From positions 1-33,702 of the forward strand of contig NZ_VFAH01000039.1 of the NCBI RefSeq assembly GCF_008929045.1: DNA of 33,702 nt. The letters are read 5' to 3'. Numbering within the stretch: the stretch's first letter is position 1; every line of letters starts with the position of its first letter. Positions 7,798-15,938 of this stretch are shown in pieces. The stretch is from Noviherbaspirillum aerium (GTDB lineage Bacteria > Pseudomonadota > Gammaproteobacteria > Burkholderiales > Burkholderiaceae_D). A program made the position numbers and the translations under genes. Below the pieces are notes generated by a model. The model had not been told where the DNA came from. It did not search any database and was given only the letters and a program-made list of their open reading frames with translations.

Positions 7798-7826
7798 TTG
7801 ACCAATATTTCAAATAGGCATATTGT
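7798..7826 (+). promoter_or_regulatory. Sigma-70 promoter for the 7868 small gene
   Basis: TTGACC (7798-7803), a 17-base spacer, and TATTGT (7821-7826). It lies 41 bases before a small gene that has a well-placed ribosome site, which supports that gene being expressed. Confidence 0.55.
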
Positions 7827-7867
7827 TGGCGTATCAGGCTAATCCTTAGCCCGTCAGGGAGATGATA

Positions 7868-8038
7868 ATGCACCGTAAAGGCTATTTGGAGGAGGCACAG
7901 AGTGCCAGCCTCAAAGACGTTATGGGTCAGCAGCCAATGACACTGAAGGACTACCAGAGCGTACAGGAACGGCGCGTTGCCTTACGGCGCCAGATGGAAG
8001 ACATGCGGCTTCGCCGGATGCTTGACGAATCGGAATAG
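7868..8038 (+). CDS. Small charged helical protein, unknown
   Basis: This encodes 56 residues beginning MHRKGYLEEAQSAS and ending RRMLDESE. The composition is rich in Arg, Glu, Gln, Met and Leu with heptad-like spacing (QERRVALRRQMEDMRLRRM), so it is probably an amphipathic or coiled-coil helix in the cytoplasm. AGGGAG at 7856-7861 sits 6 bases before this ATG; the in-frame ATG at 7862 would be too close to it. A good sigma-70 promoter lies upstream (7798-7826). No family is recognised. Promoter, ribosome site and coding character all agree, but the function is unknown. Confidence 0.6.
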   Translation: MHRKGYLEEAQSASLKDVMGQQPMTLKDYQSVQERRVALRRQMEDMRLRRMLDESE

Positions 8039-8363
8039 TGCCGAACCGGTTTTGTACACAACCTTCAATACATCAAAACCACCGTCTTCAGAGGGCGCTT
8101 AGCTCAGCTCGAATGCATGCAAGTAATTTGGGTGAAGCCAGGGTTGAGCGCAGAAGACTGCCTGCGTTCGAGGAAGAGCAAAATTAAGCAGCATGCGGAC
8201 AATGCATCAGGTTCTTACGCGTCAGCTTCCCAAGTGACGCTCCTGCAGGAAGTCAGCGAAACGCAACGCTTAATTTGATTGCTTTGAGGAATTACTCCTT
8301 GTTATATTTCATCAAAAGAGATCGACAGATCCGGAAGCCGATGAACATTCAAGGAGACTTTCA
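8039..8363. other. Intergenic, possible short frame
   Basis: An open frame 8117-8278 (53 residues, starting MQVIWVKPGL) is present but has no ribosome site, so it is not called. No terminator or promoter stands out. Confidence 0.3.
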
Positions 8364-8486
8364 ATGGACAACACCCCTCAGCAAACTCAACATACCACTC
8401 CTGAAGTGGTCTACTTCCGCAGTTTCGATGATTTTGAGGCATGGCTGGCGAATCAGCCCCAAGTACATAAGTCATTTCCGGCTTGA
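8364..8486 (+). CDS. Very small acidic protein, unknown
   Basis: This encodes 40 residues. A Gln/Thr-rich start (MDNTPQQTQHTT) leads into PEVVYFRSFDDFEAWLANQP and a short tail. AAGGAG at 8351-8356 lies 7 bases before the ATG, ideal spacing. The VVYFRSFDDFEAWL stretch has the look of a folded strand-helix rather than random sequence. It converges on the ParA gene. Just after the stop is a small inverted repeat (AAAGTC-GCCG-GACTTT, 8486-8501). It could also be the start of a longer gene truncated by a frameshift; downstream frames do not clearly continue it. Confidence 0.45.
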   Translation: MDNTPQQTQHTTPEVVYFRSFDDFEAWLANQPQVHKSFPA

Positions 8487-8579
8487 AAGTCGCCGGACTT
8501 TACTCATCGCTCTCGGCGGAGGCAGAGAAATCTGCCGAGCCAGATTGGACAGGATAGGCCTGCTACCGGCGAGCCCGGC

Positions 8580-9347
8580 TTAAGCTTGTAACTCCCGATA
8601 TAGTTCGACGAATTCCCGGCTGAGCTTGTGACCGGCATCCATATGGATCAGTGGCAGACTCAGGCCATGGGATTCGCGCATCTTGACCGAACTCGATAAT
8701 TTTGTCTGCAACAAGGGCAGCTTTTCTTCGATCAACTGGCCGACGAGTCGCTGCGGCACGGAAGCGCGGGCCTGAAACTGATTGACCACAATGCCCTCAA
8801 TGCGTAAACCCGCATTATGATCAGCCTGGATTTCCTGCAAATTCCTAAGCAGCGTGTACAACGCCTGCCGCGAGAATTCATCACAGTCGAAGGGGATGAG
8901 GCAGACGTCGGCAGCAATCAGTGCCGATTGCGAAAAGAAATTATAAGCTGGCGGGGTATCGATGATGATTTCGGCGAATTCCTCGGACAACTTGTTGAGC
9001 GAGTCACGTAACTTGTAGATTTTATGGCGTGATTCAAGCTTCGACTGCATGTCACCAATCTCCGGATGCGACGGAATCAGAAACAGGTTTTCGAAGGGAG
9101 TCGGATGCACATATTCAGTGTCCGGCGTGGGATAAAAGTGAAACTCCAGCGATTTTCTGAAAAAATCGGCAAGGGTTGGCGCAAGAGTCGAAGCGGTGTC
9201 ACCAACCAGATAGCGACTCGCGTTACATTGCGGATCCATGTCAATCAACAGGGTTTTGCGGCCTTCTTTAGCGGCAATAGCCGCAAGGTTGACTGCGATA
9301 CTGGATTTTCCGACTCCACCTTTCTGGGTAAAGATCACGCGCTTCAT
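8580..9347 (-). CDS. ParA-family (MinD/ParA) ATPase, orphan
   Basis: This encodes 255 residues. The deviant Walker A KGGVGKSS is at 9-16 with signature Lys9 and Lys14, and LLIDMDPQCNAS and IIIDTPPAY provide the switch and Walker B aspartates. These features place it with ParA/Soj ATPases that dimerise on ATP and bind DNA non-specifically to position cargo such as chromosomes, plasmids or protein clusters. No ParB-like gene or centromere-like repeat set is adjacent, so it is an orphan and its cargo is unknown. The start at 9347 has AGGAG 5 bases upstream; the longer frame to 9401 has no ribosome site. It could be a plasmid or phage relic or a cargo-positioning ParA. Confidence 0.88.
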   Translation of the reverse strand: MKRVIFTQKGGVGKSSIAVNLAAIAAKEGRKTLLIDMDPQCNASRYLVGDTASTLAPTLADFFRKSLEFHFYPTPDTEYVHPTPFENLFLIPSHPEIGDMQSKLESRHKIYKLRDSLNKLSEEFAEIIIDTPPAYNFFSQSALIAADVCLIPFDCDEFSRQALYTLLRNLQEIQADHNAGLRIEGIVVNQFQARASVPQRLVGQLIEEKLPLLQTKLSSSVKMRESHGLSLPLIHMDAGHKLSREFVELYRELQA

Positions 9348-9371
9348 GGCACTCCTCTGCTTATTGTTTCG

Positions 9372-9401
9372 ACAGTAACCGACGATGCTGCGCTGCGTCA
9401 A
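9372..9401 (-). promoter_or_regulatory. Likely promoter of the ParA gene
   Basis: On the minus strand TTGACG (9401-9396, 5 of 6) is followed after 18 bases by TACTGT (9377-9372, 3 of 6), 24 bases before the ATG. The -10 is weak. Confidence 0.4.
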
Positions 9402-10306
9402 TACATAATCCGGTTACAGTGGATCGGCTTGGTCAGGGGTTGCAGCGGAGCCACGACAATTACTAGAAGCTTAACTCTTTAACCGAAGGCCACCGGCTAT
9501 TGGCGTTGAATCATTAGCAACATTTGACCGACTTGGCTGAAGTTTGGGTGAAGGAAGTCGTACGGACTATTAGACGTTTCAAACTGACTGCGTTATCGGT
9601 GAACGGTAGTGGCACCGATTGAGAGGGAGATGTGATTGGCGCTATGGGCATGCTTGCGCTGCCCCCGTGGAGATCGACTTGCCAATGATGCCTATGTGCT
9701 TGCACCGTCATCGGAAAGACGGCCTTCATCTGCAAGGTGATGAGGTTTGTGCCGGATGGCAGAAGCGGCATCGGGCTTGCTGTAGATGGAAATTCCAAAG
9801 CAGCTGAAGACCATGCATACGAGATGTAGGAGCAGCAGGCAGGTAAGGCCGAAGATCGCATGGAACATGTACTCAATTGAGTCTGCTATTCGCTTCACAT
9901 CGGCCCCTATTGATCATTGTTTGTACGAATGTACTTCCAGGGAGAAACAGGGGCTTGATAAGAGTCAATCGGGTCGATTTTCAAATTCGGCTTCGCCGTT
10001 TTTCCCGTCACGCAAACATAATCAGCTTGCCGCTTTTGAACCAGGCGTTTTCCCTGTCTTTCAGAACAGGAAGTCGGGCAATGGATGGCTTGATCCAGGC
10101 AGCAGTTAACTTGATATGTGACGTGCCGTACGTAACTAGGCAAGTCCAACACAACATCGGGGTCGAGCGGACTGGAAGTGCCTTATTCCGAATCATCTGC
10201 TAGTCAAGCTTCTTCCTAAGCACGTATATAAGTAGGCGCTTCTGCATCAGGAACGAAGACGAGGGCAGGTGGCGTTACAATTGGCGCTTTTAAGAGAGGG
10301 TTTCCT
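9402..10306. other. Long gene-poor stretch
   Basis: No confident gene. A minus-strand frame from a GTG at 9898 down to 9692 (68 residues) begins MKRIADSIEYMFHAIFG-like with one good hydrophobic segment (LTCLLLLHLVCMVF) and could be a small membrane protein or a broken gene; its ribosome site is only GGGG. Other frames look random. A TATATA box about 80 bases before slyD may be part of its promoter. Confidence 0.3.
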
Positions 10307-10792
10307 ATGAAAGTTGCAAAAGATACTGTGGTTTCGCTCCACTACACCTTGTCAGACGCGGAAGGCAATCAAATCGACAAGAGCAAGCAGCCGATGGTGT
10401 ATCTTCATGGCGGATACGGCAATACGCTGCCCAAAATCGAGGCGGCCCTTGAAGGGCAGGAGAAGGGCTATGCGACAACGATTGACGTTGAACCGTCCGA
10501 CGCGTTTGGTTACTACGATGAACAACTGGTCAAGGTTGAGCCGCGCAATCGCTTGCCAGCGCAACTTGAAGTTGGTATGCAGTTCGAGGGAGTGGCGGAA
10601 GGCGCAGACGATACTCAGCCTGTGATTTTTACCGTGACCGAATTCAATGACGAGCAGGTAACACTGGATGGAAACCATCCACTGGCAGGCATGTCGTTGC
10701 GATTCGCGCTGGATGTAACGGACGTACGCGCAGCCACGACGGAAGAAATCTCTCACGGCCATGTACATGGCGAGCACGGCCATCATCATTAA
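10307..10792 (+). CDS. slyD: FKBP-type peptidyl-prolyl isomerase, SlyD-like
   Basis: This is a 161-residue cytoplasmic chaperone and proline isomerase. The FKBP half (VVSLHYTLSDAEGNQID at the N-terminus, then DVEPSDAFGYYDEQLV) encloses the insert-in-flap domain about residues 70-125 (VGMQFEG through VTLDGNHPLAGMSL), which is the SlyD hallmark. The C-terminus is a short His-rich metal-binding tail (HGHVHGEHGHHH), shorter than the E. coli tail; it can bind nickel and may serve hydrogenase or urease maturation, though none is encoded here. A purine-rich ribosome site (AGAGGG) precedes the ATG. It appears monocistronic. Confidence 0.93.
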   Translation: MKVAKDTVVSLHYTLSDAEGNQIDKSKQPMVYLHGGYGNTLPKIEAALEGQEKGYATTIDVEPSDAFGYYDEQLVKVEPRNRLPAQLEVGMQFEGVAEGADDTQPVIFTVTEFNDEQVTLDGNHPLAGMSLRFALDVTDVRAATTEEISHGHVHGEHGHHH

Positions 10793-11691
10793 TCCGTGGC
10801 ACGCACGGCTGCCGGGGCTGAGACTGCCATTCAAGCACCGGCAAGCTGCGCATGCTTGCGACCTGACATTGTAGGGCGCTGCCAATCCAAGGCTGGTGCA
10901 GCCGGGCAGGGCAGTGCGCGATGGCAGCGATTCTTTGCCATAAGGACGCTGCAACGCCGGAGCAAGTCAGAGATCGCCCCTCCATTCGCGGTGTCATTCC
11001 TCGATGGCTTAGGGCCTGTTCACACTTGATTCGGGAGAGGCGTTCGCACCACCACGCGTGTTGGCGGTGGCGCGTGGCGGCGTTATTGTACGAACCCTCC
11101 GGGAAGGCCCCGCAGGCGAGGCACGGCGGCGTTACAACTCCTTGCCGTAGCAGCGCTACGACGCGTCGTTGTGACTGGCCCTGCAACGCCTGCGATACCT
11201 CCGCAATGCAGAATCAAGTGCGAACAGGCCCCTAGTGGGGTGGGTTGAAAATTTGTTGGTCAAATGATGGACGAGAATCACGCCGATACTGCGTCAACAA
11301 TGCGCGCAACGATTGGCAAAGGCGCGGCCTTGCTTTGCTTGTTTCCCTGTCTCGCCATGATTACGCCACATTTGTCTTCAACAAATTTCCAACTCACACC
11401 ACTAGGCGGCTGCTACATGGGGATGCTCACGCCGCCCATGCCGCATTTTATCTTTCTGCAAGATGGTGCGCCCGTTATTGGGTATAGTCATATCGAGACG
11501 TGCCGATTTTGAGTTCACGGATATCACGATTGTTACCGGCCAAGCCGCTCCAGTCCCATTCTCCGTGTAAGAATGCATGCGGCTAACTCCTGCGGCCATG
11601 AACCATCGACAGCGTAACAACGGTATTTGAGACGTACACTTGGTGAGCAATAGAAGCTGGCGTTACGAAGCATAATCAAACCGGAGAAAAC
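10793..11691. other. Intergenic with MITE-like element
   Basis: This contains a 225-bp inverted-repeat element (11010-11234). Downstream, a frame at 11264-11512 (82 residues, containing LTPPMPHFIFLQDGAPVIG) has some protein character but a poor start, so it is not called. No terminator for slyD is evident. Confidence 0.5.
11010..11234. mobile_element. MITE-like element with 22-23 bp terminal inverted repeats
   Basis: The left end (11010-11032) reads TAGGGCCTGTTCACACTTG and continues ATTC; the right end (11211-11234) is its inverted copy with one substitution (A to G) and one extra C. Both ends are bounded by TA. The 225-bp interior has no credible gene and several palindromes (for example CGTAGC-AGC-GCTACG at about 11144-11158). 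This is the layout of a non-autonomous transposon derivative with a TA-type target, possibly related to IS5/IS427-like elements; that family link is an inference. Confidence 0.7.
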
Positions 11692-13086
11692 ATGTCCGAT
11701 ATATGGCGCCTTTCGGCTTCCGAGGTAACCGCGCTGGTGCAAGCGAAAGAGATAAGCGCAGAAGAAGCGGCGCGCGCTGCTCTGGAAAGGTTGGAGGCCG
11801 TCAATCCTTCAATCAACGCTGTCGTCGATTACCGTCCCGAAGATGTGCTTGCACAGGCCGAGAAGATAGACGCCGCCATATCTCGTAAAGAGTCGCCTGG
11901 CATTCTCGCCGGCGTTCCCGTGACGGTAAAGGTTAATGTCGACCAGGAAGGCTTTGCGACAACGAATGGAGTGAGCTTGCAGCGTGACTTGATTGCCAAG
12001 CAGAACAATCCGGTCGTCGAAAATCTCCGCCGGGCCGGTGCCATCATACTGGGTCGAACGAATACGCCTGCGTTCAGCTATCGTTGGTTCACAAGCAATC
12101 TTTTGCATGGCGCTACCCGCAATCCTCATGATCCGGCGCTGACTCCAGGCGGCTCTTCCGGAGGGGCTGCAGCAGCCGTTGCTGCAGGGATCGGACACTT
12201 GGCGCATGGGACCGATATTGCTGGTTCCATACGCTACCCTGCCTATGCTTGCGGGGTGCATGGCTTGCGTCCGACTCTGGGAAGAGTTCCGGCTTATAAC
12301 GCTTCGTTACCCGAGCGTGCAATCGGACCTCAGCTCACGGCCGTGTCCGGACCGATCGGGCGCAGCATTGCGGATTTACGGCTTGGCCTAGCGGCCATGG
12401 CGGCGCCCGATCAAAGGGACCCATGGTATGTGCCGGCACCCCTGGAAGGCCCGCAGGCGCCCCGCGTAGCGGCACTTTGCATACGGCCGGACGGCCTGGA
12501 CACCCAGCCCGAGATCGTGGCGGCACTGTACGAGGCAGCGCAGCGCCTCAGAGATTGCGGCTGGCGCGTCGACGAGATAACTAACACACCGCCGCTGAAA
12601 GAAGCGGCCGATCATCAAATTGTGCTTTGGCTTGGGGACGGTTTCGCTGCAATGGAAGCGGCCGCCATCAAGGAGAACGACCCGGGAGCGTTGACTGCGC
12701 TGGCCGGGCACAAGGAGCGAGCACAATCGCTTGACCTGTCTTCCTTTTCGCAAGTATTGACACGCAGGGCTTCTCTCATTCGGACATGGCGGAAGTTTCT
12801 GACCGACTATTCGGTATTGTTGCTTCCCGTTTCGGCTGAATTGCCATTTCCCGACGGGTTGGATCTGCAGGGCGAAGCGTCGTACCGGCGGGTGTGGTCT
12901 GCGCAAATGCCCCAGGTTGGGCTGCCTTTCCTTGGTCTTCCCGCACTTGCCGTTTCGACGGGAATGGCGGGAAGATCACCGGTCGGCGTTCAGTTGGTGG
13001 CCGACCGCTATCGTGAAGATCTCTGCTTTCTTGCTGGAGAAGCCATAGAGAAGGGCGCTTCGGTCTCGCCAATTGATCCGTGCTGA
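11692..13086 (+). CDS. Amidase (amidase signature family)
   Basis: This is a 464-residue cytosolic hydrolase that cleaves amide C-N bonds. The amidase signature is intact: Lys80 (VPVTVKVNVD), cis-Ser155 within PGGSSGGAAAAVAAG, and nucleophile Ser179 in GTDIAGSIRYPA. It resembles the GatA-like amidases used for indole-acetamide, nicotinamide or other small amides. The absence of GatB/GatC neighbours argues against a tRNA amidotransferase. GGAG lies 6 bases before the ATG. It stands alone in its transcript, so no pathway can be read from its neighbours. Confidence 0.92.
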   Translation: MSDIWRLSASEVTALVQAKEISAEEAARAALERLEAVNPSINAVVDYRPEDVLAQAEKIDAAISRKESPGILAGVPVTVKVNVDQEGFATTNGVSLQRDLIAKQNNPVVENLRRAGAIILGRTNTPAFSYRWFTSNLLHGATRNPHDPALTPGGSSGGAAAAVAAGIGHLAHGTDIAGSIRYPAYACGVHGLRPTLGRVPAYNASLPERAIGPQLTAVSGPIGRSIADLRLGLAAMAAPDQRDPWYVPAPLEGPQAPRVAALCIRPDGLDTQPEIVAALYEAAQRLRDCGWRVDEITNTPPLKEAADHQIVLWLGDGFAAMEAAAIKENDPGALTALAGHKERAQSLDLSSFSQVLTRRASLIRTWRKFLTDYSVLLLPVSAELPFPDGLDLQGEASYRRVWSAQMPQVGLPFLGLPALAVSTGMAGRSPVGVQLVADRYREDLCFLAGEAIEKGASVSPIDPC

Positions 13087-13743
13087 CACGGTATCCGGTT
13101 CATGTCTGATGCACGGAAGTCAGTTTCCCGTCCGGTGGCAAGCGGTGTGGATGCTGCCGTGATGGCCACAATGCCTGCCGTTTCGCTGTAAGCCGGGAAG
13201 CGTGGTTTTGAACGTGAACAGCGTACCGTCATGTTTTGGCAATCTCACTTGTGAAAAGATCACCTTTCCGGCTTCTACATCTGGCAGCCCCAGGCTGTGT
13301 TTGCTAAGCGTTGCGAGCGGTTCGGATTGGCGGCAGCTTATCAAACATAACCTGATGCCTGATGCCTAATAGCAGTGTCATATGCAATCGCAATGCCTTC
13401 CGAGGTTAACCGTATGGTTCTGTTGGAATGACTTGTCTGGAAAAGATTGTGGGCAACCGGACGTCTGCAGGATTCAAACGCTTTGAATACATCCATGGTA
13501 TCGGCATCCGGAGAACCGATATTTTTCAACTGCGATGATTTATTGAAAGCCTCTCGCGATATGAGGCATTGCTGCATGACAGTATTCACTATGAGCGTGA
13601 AGAACGTTCCTGCCGGCGGTGGATTGCAATTCATCACTGGCCATCACGTCTCCCCGAGGACAGGTGGGTTAATCGCCCTGAGAAAAATCAGGGCATGTTG
13701 AATTTCAATCTGAAGGCATATGGCATGTCGCCACGTGATGACT
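13087..13743. other. Gene-poor stretch, possible decayed sequence
   Basis: No confident gene. Two minus-strand frames between 13008 and 13344 could be joined by a frameshift into a PAS-like fragment (GKVIFSQVRLPKHDGTLFTF), and plus frames at 13447-13826 have mixed protein character. None has a good start. CCTGATG repeats twice at 13350-13366. Confidence 0.3.
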
Positions 13744-14073
13744 CTATTTTGAGCGCGTGGTTTCTGCGATCTGCTGTTTTACTGCCTCGTTCAGTTCAGC
13801 AGCAGTTTTCTCCGCAGGACAACTAGGTACGCCACTATTGGCTTCCGGCTTAAGCCCCTCAGCAGTTACATTGCATACTTTTCGTGCCGTCTCCGCCGGC
13901 ACCTTGACCATAAGCGGAATTCTTCCCACTTCAACTTGGATTTCTGTTGCAATGACGCTTTTGACATTCGTGAGACTTACTTCAACAAGTTGCTGGTTCT
14001 GAGCAATCGCGCATGAAAACGTGACTGCGCCCAGTGCAACTAACAGGTTTGATGAAACCTTTTGGCCTCTCAT
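13744..14073 (-). CDS. Small exported protein, unknown
   Basis: This encodes 109 residues. The start at 14073 (MRGQKVSSNLL) has GGAG 7 bases upstream; the ATG two codons earlier would be too close to it. A signal peptide (SSNLLVALGAVTFSCAIAQ) is followed by a mature region with a strand-rich part (VEVSLTNVKSVIATEIQVEV, IPLMVKVP), two cysteines (KVC, VPSC) and an Ala/Glu-rich helix at the end. The Cys in the signal region lacks a proper lipobox. Homologues are unknown to me. The dispersed repeat ends 42 bases before its start, as for the exported protein gene at 2927. Confidence 0.65.
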   Translation of the reverse strand: MRGQKVSSNLLVALGAVTFSCAIAQNQQLVEVSLTNVKSVIATEIQVEVGRIPLMVKVPAETARKVCNVTAEGLKPEANSGVPSCPAEKTAAELNEAVKQQIAETTRSK

Positions 14074-14115
14074 TTTCATACTCCTTCGATAGATGGAGAA
14101 CTGGGATTGGCAACA

Positions 14116-14230
14116 TGCTAGAACGTTTTCGCCATGACCGGCCTGGTTGAGGCCGAGACAGATTGCTGTTGCAAGGCTGACGACGCAACATGGCCAAGCC
14201 ATGGCAAGCAGTCACAACGCAGCGCCGACG
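14116..14230 (-). repeat. Dispersed repeat, copy 2
   Basis: This is the reverse-strand homologue of 2701-2836, lacking the hexamer array. Shared blocks, in order on the minus strand, are CTGCGTTGTGACT, GCTTGGCCATG, AGCAATCTGTCTCG, GGCCGGTCA and GCGAAAACGTTCTAGC. It points toward and lies just upstream of the exported protein gene at 13744-14073. Confidence 0.75.
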
Positions 14231-14506
14231 GCAACCGGTCCGGGATTCACGGGCAGGTCAAGATGAAACCGATCTAACGATGGCGAAGTTGGTCAATGTG
14301 CCCGCACCAACTTTACTTTTGTAAGGATCGTAGAGGATTTCAAAAGTTTTTACGTTCATTTACACAATAGAAAGCTGAAGCGCTAACTATCTACCAGAGC
14401 CCAGTATTTCTATTAGAATTATGATTATGTAAAATGATGAAAATTATTTCGCGGCGATTCCTTCTATTTCAGTGAACATTTCGCTTTACGGGAGGCAGGC
14501 AGGAAA

Positions 14507-14608
14507 TCATTTAATTAATGCGGATAGCTGGAACCCGCCCGCCGCAAGCCCGCATAGATACCCGCCCGCGCTAACGTCGTTAACCGCAGCAAAAACGAAA
14601 GCCCCTCG
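14507..14608 (-). pseudogene. Remnant of a ~39-residue small protein (homologue of 29827-29946)
   Basis: The minus strand reads GAFVFAAVNDVSAGGYLCG, then LAAGGFQLSALIK and a stop. This matches the protein encoded at 29827-29946 position by position (GAFV, AV, VSA, CG, FQ and LIK/LLK are shared). Here there is no start codon in frame: a TGA immediately precedes the conserved part, and the upstream residues IDEG continue in the neighbouring frame. One lost G in the GGGG tract (about 14602-14605) would explain this. It lies 70 bases past the stop of the Sel1 gene. Confidence 0.5.
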
Positions 14609-14678
14609 TCAATTGCAGCGGTCGACACGTTAGCAAGGTGATCGCAGTCTTGGTTCAGGCGACCGGTATTCCTGAAAG

Positions 14679-15938
14679 TCACCGATCGCGCAGTCTTTTG
14701 TTTTTTGGCGTCCATTCCGCCACCGCAGCCTTTGCCGCAGCGAGTTGCTGTCCCGACAGGCGGGTTTCGACACTGCGGCGATGACGGGCCGCCCGCTGCA
14801 CCCCGGCCGCTTCGGCAAGGTTCAACCATTGCCAGGCCTTTACCGGATCGGCCGTAGCCCCCTGTCCATAGGCAAGCATCAGTCCGAAGTTATACTGCGC
14901 GCGCGCGACGTCCTGTTCGGCCGCCTTGCCGTACCAATGCAAGGCCATTTCATCGTCCTTATCGACATCGACGCCGCAGTCATAGAACATTCCGAGACGG
15001 AACTGGGCTTCCGCGATTTCCTGACGCGCGGCGAGTTCGTAAAAGCGCAGCGCTTCCGTGGTGTCGCGTTCGACACCGTGACCTGCGTCCAGGATCTTCG
15101 CCACTTGCAACTGGGCTTCCACATGGCCCCGCTCGGCCGCTTTGCGGTACCAGAACAGGGCATCAGTCATGTCTTGGGGCCGGCGGCCGCCTCGGGCCAG
15201 AATTTGTGCCAAGCTAAACTGGGCCTTCAGGTGGCCTTGTTCGGCTGCCTTGCGATACCACTTGGCTGCAATGTCGATGTTCTGGCCGACCCCTTTGCCG
15301 ATTTCATACAGGTCCGCCAAGTTGTATTGGGCGGCGGCGTAACCAAGCGCCGCGGCTTTCGCGTACCAGCCCGCGGCTTGCATGTGATTCTGTGGGACGC
15401 CTTGGCCGGTGCTGTACAGGATACCAAGATTGTTCTGCCCCGCCGCGTCGCCCTGGGCCGCGGCGCGGGCGAACAAGTCGAGCGCCTTGGGGTAGTCGCG
15501 CGGTACCTCGACGCCATTCGCATAGATCAGGCCAAGGTTGTTCTGTGCGCCGGCGTAGCCGCCGTTCGCCGCTTTCTCGAACCAGTCGATGGCCTCCTTT
15601 TTCTCTAGGGCGCTCGCACCTTTCCGGCTATACAGCAGCAGGCCAAGGTTGTACTGGGCTCTGACATGTCCTTGATCCGCGGACTTGCGGCACCAGGCAA
15701 TCGCCTTGTCGGCATCCTGGGCAACGCCCTGACCAGTTGCATGGCGTGCGCCGAGATGGAATTGCGCTTCCGCGTAGCCCCGCGCAGCAGCTTTCTCGAG
15801 CAATGCCACGCCTTGCTTCTCATCGCGCGGCACGCCACGCCCGTTCAGGTACATAAGCGCGAACGAGAACTGCGCTTCCGGCGTACCGCCCTGCAGAGAA
15901 ACTTCAGCCCGATCAGCTGTAACAGTGGCTTCCGTCAT
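14679..15938 (-). CDS. Sel1-repeat (SLR/TPR-like) protein
   Basis: This is a 419-residue protein made almost entirely of ten Sel1-like repeats of about 36 residues, each of the form AQxxLGxxYxxGxGVxxDxxKAxxWxxKAAxxGx, from about residue 20 to 380, followed by a basic tail ending KNKRLRDR. There is no signal peptide, so it is cytoplasmic. Sel1 repeats form a curved helical solenoid that binds other proteins, and in bacteria such proteins often scaffold signalling complexes. The start at 15938 overlaps the stop of the GGDEF-EAL gene by ATGA, so it is the third, translationally coupled gene of the operon. Its partner is probably one of the two upstream proteins (inference). Confidence 0.88.
   Translation of the reverse strand: MTEATVTADRAEVSLQGGTPEAQFSFALMYLNGRGVPRDEKQGVALLEKAAARGYAEAQFHLGARHATGQGVAQDADKAIAWCRKSADQGHVRAQYNLGLLLYSRKGASALEKKEAIDWFEKAANGGYAGAQNNLGLIYANGVEVPRDYPKALDLFARAAAQGDAAGQNNLGILYSTGQGVPQNHMQAAGWYAKAAALGYAAAQYNLADLYEIGKGVGQNIDIAAKWYRKAAEQGHLKAQFSLAQILARGGRRPQDMTDALFWYRKAAERGHVEAQLQVAKILDAGHGVERDTTEALRFYELAARQEIAEAQFRLGMFYDCGVDVDKDDEMALHWYGKAAEQDVARAQYNFGLMLAYGQGATADPVKAWQWLNLAEAAGVQRAARHRRSVETRLSGQQLAAAKAAVAEWTPKNKRLRDR

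Larger units (their letters stand above)
14074..14678. other. Intergenic: repeat, AT-rich spacer, small-protein remnant
   Basis: This holds dispersed repeat copy 2 (14116-14230), an AT-rich unannotated spacer (about 14280-14470, no gene seen), and the apparent remnant of a small protein gene (14507-14608) just past the end of the Sel1 gene. Confidence 0.5.

Noticed and set aside
8580-9347. Plasmid or chromosome partition locus
   Set aside because: Only ParA is present; no ParB and no centromere-like iterons were found nearby.
9514-9876. Minus frame resembling part of a membrane or cytochrome protein
   Set aside because: No start signals and no consistent domain; similarity is not convincing.
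11264-11512. 82-residue plus frame before the amidase
   Set aside because: Weak start, no family recognised, low-complexity hydrophobic content; mentioned only as a possibility.
13008-13344. Possible frameshifted PAS-like fragment
   Set aside because: Needs an assumed frameshift and shows only weak resemblance.
14515-14829. 104-residue minus frame overlapping the Sel1 gene
   Set aside because: The Sel1 frame is clear in the shared part; the rest is the wrong frame of the small-protein remnant.
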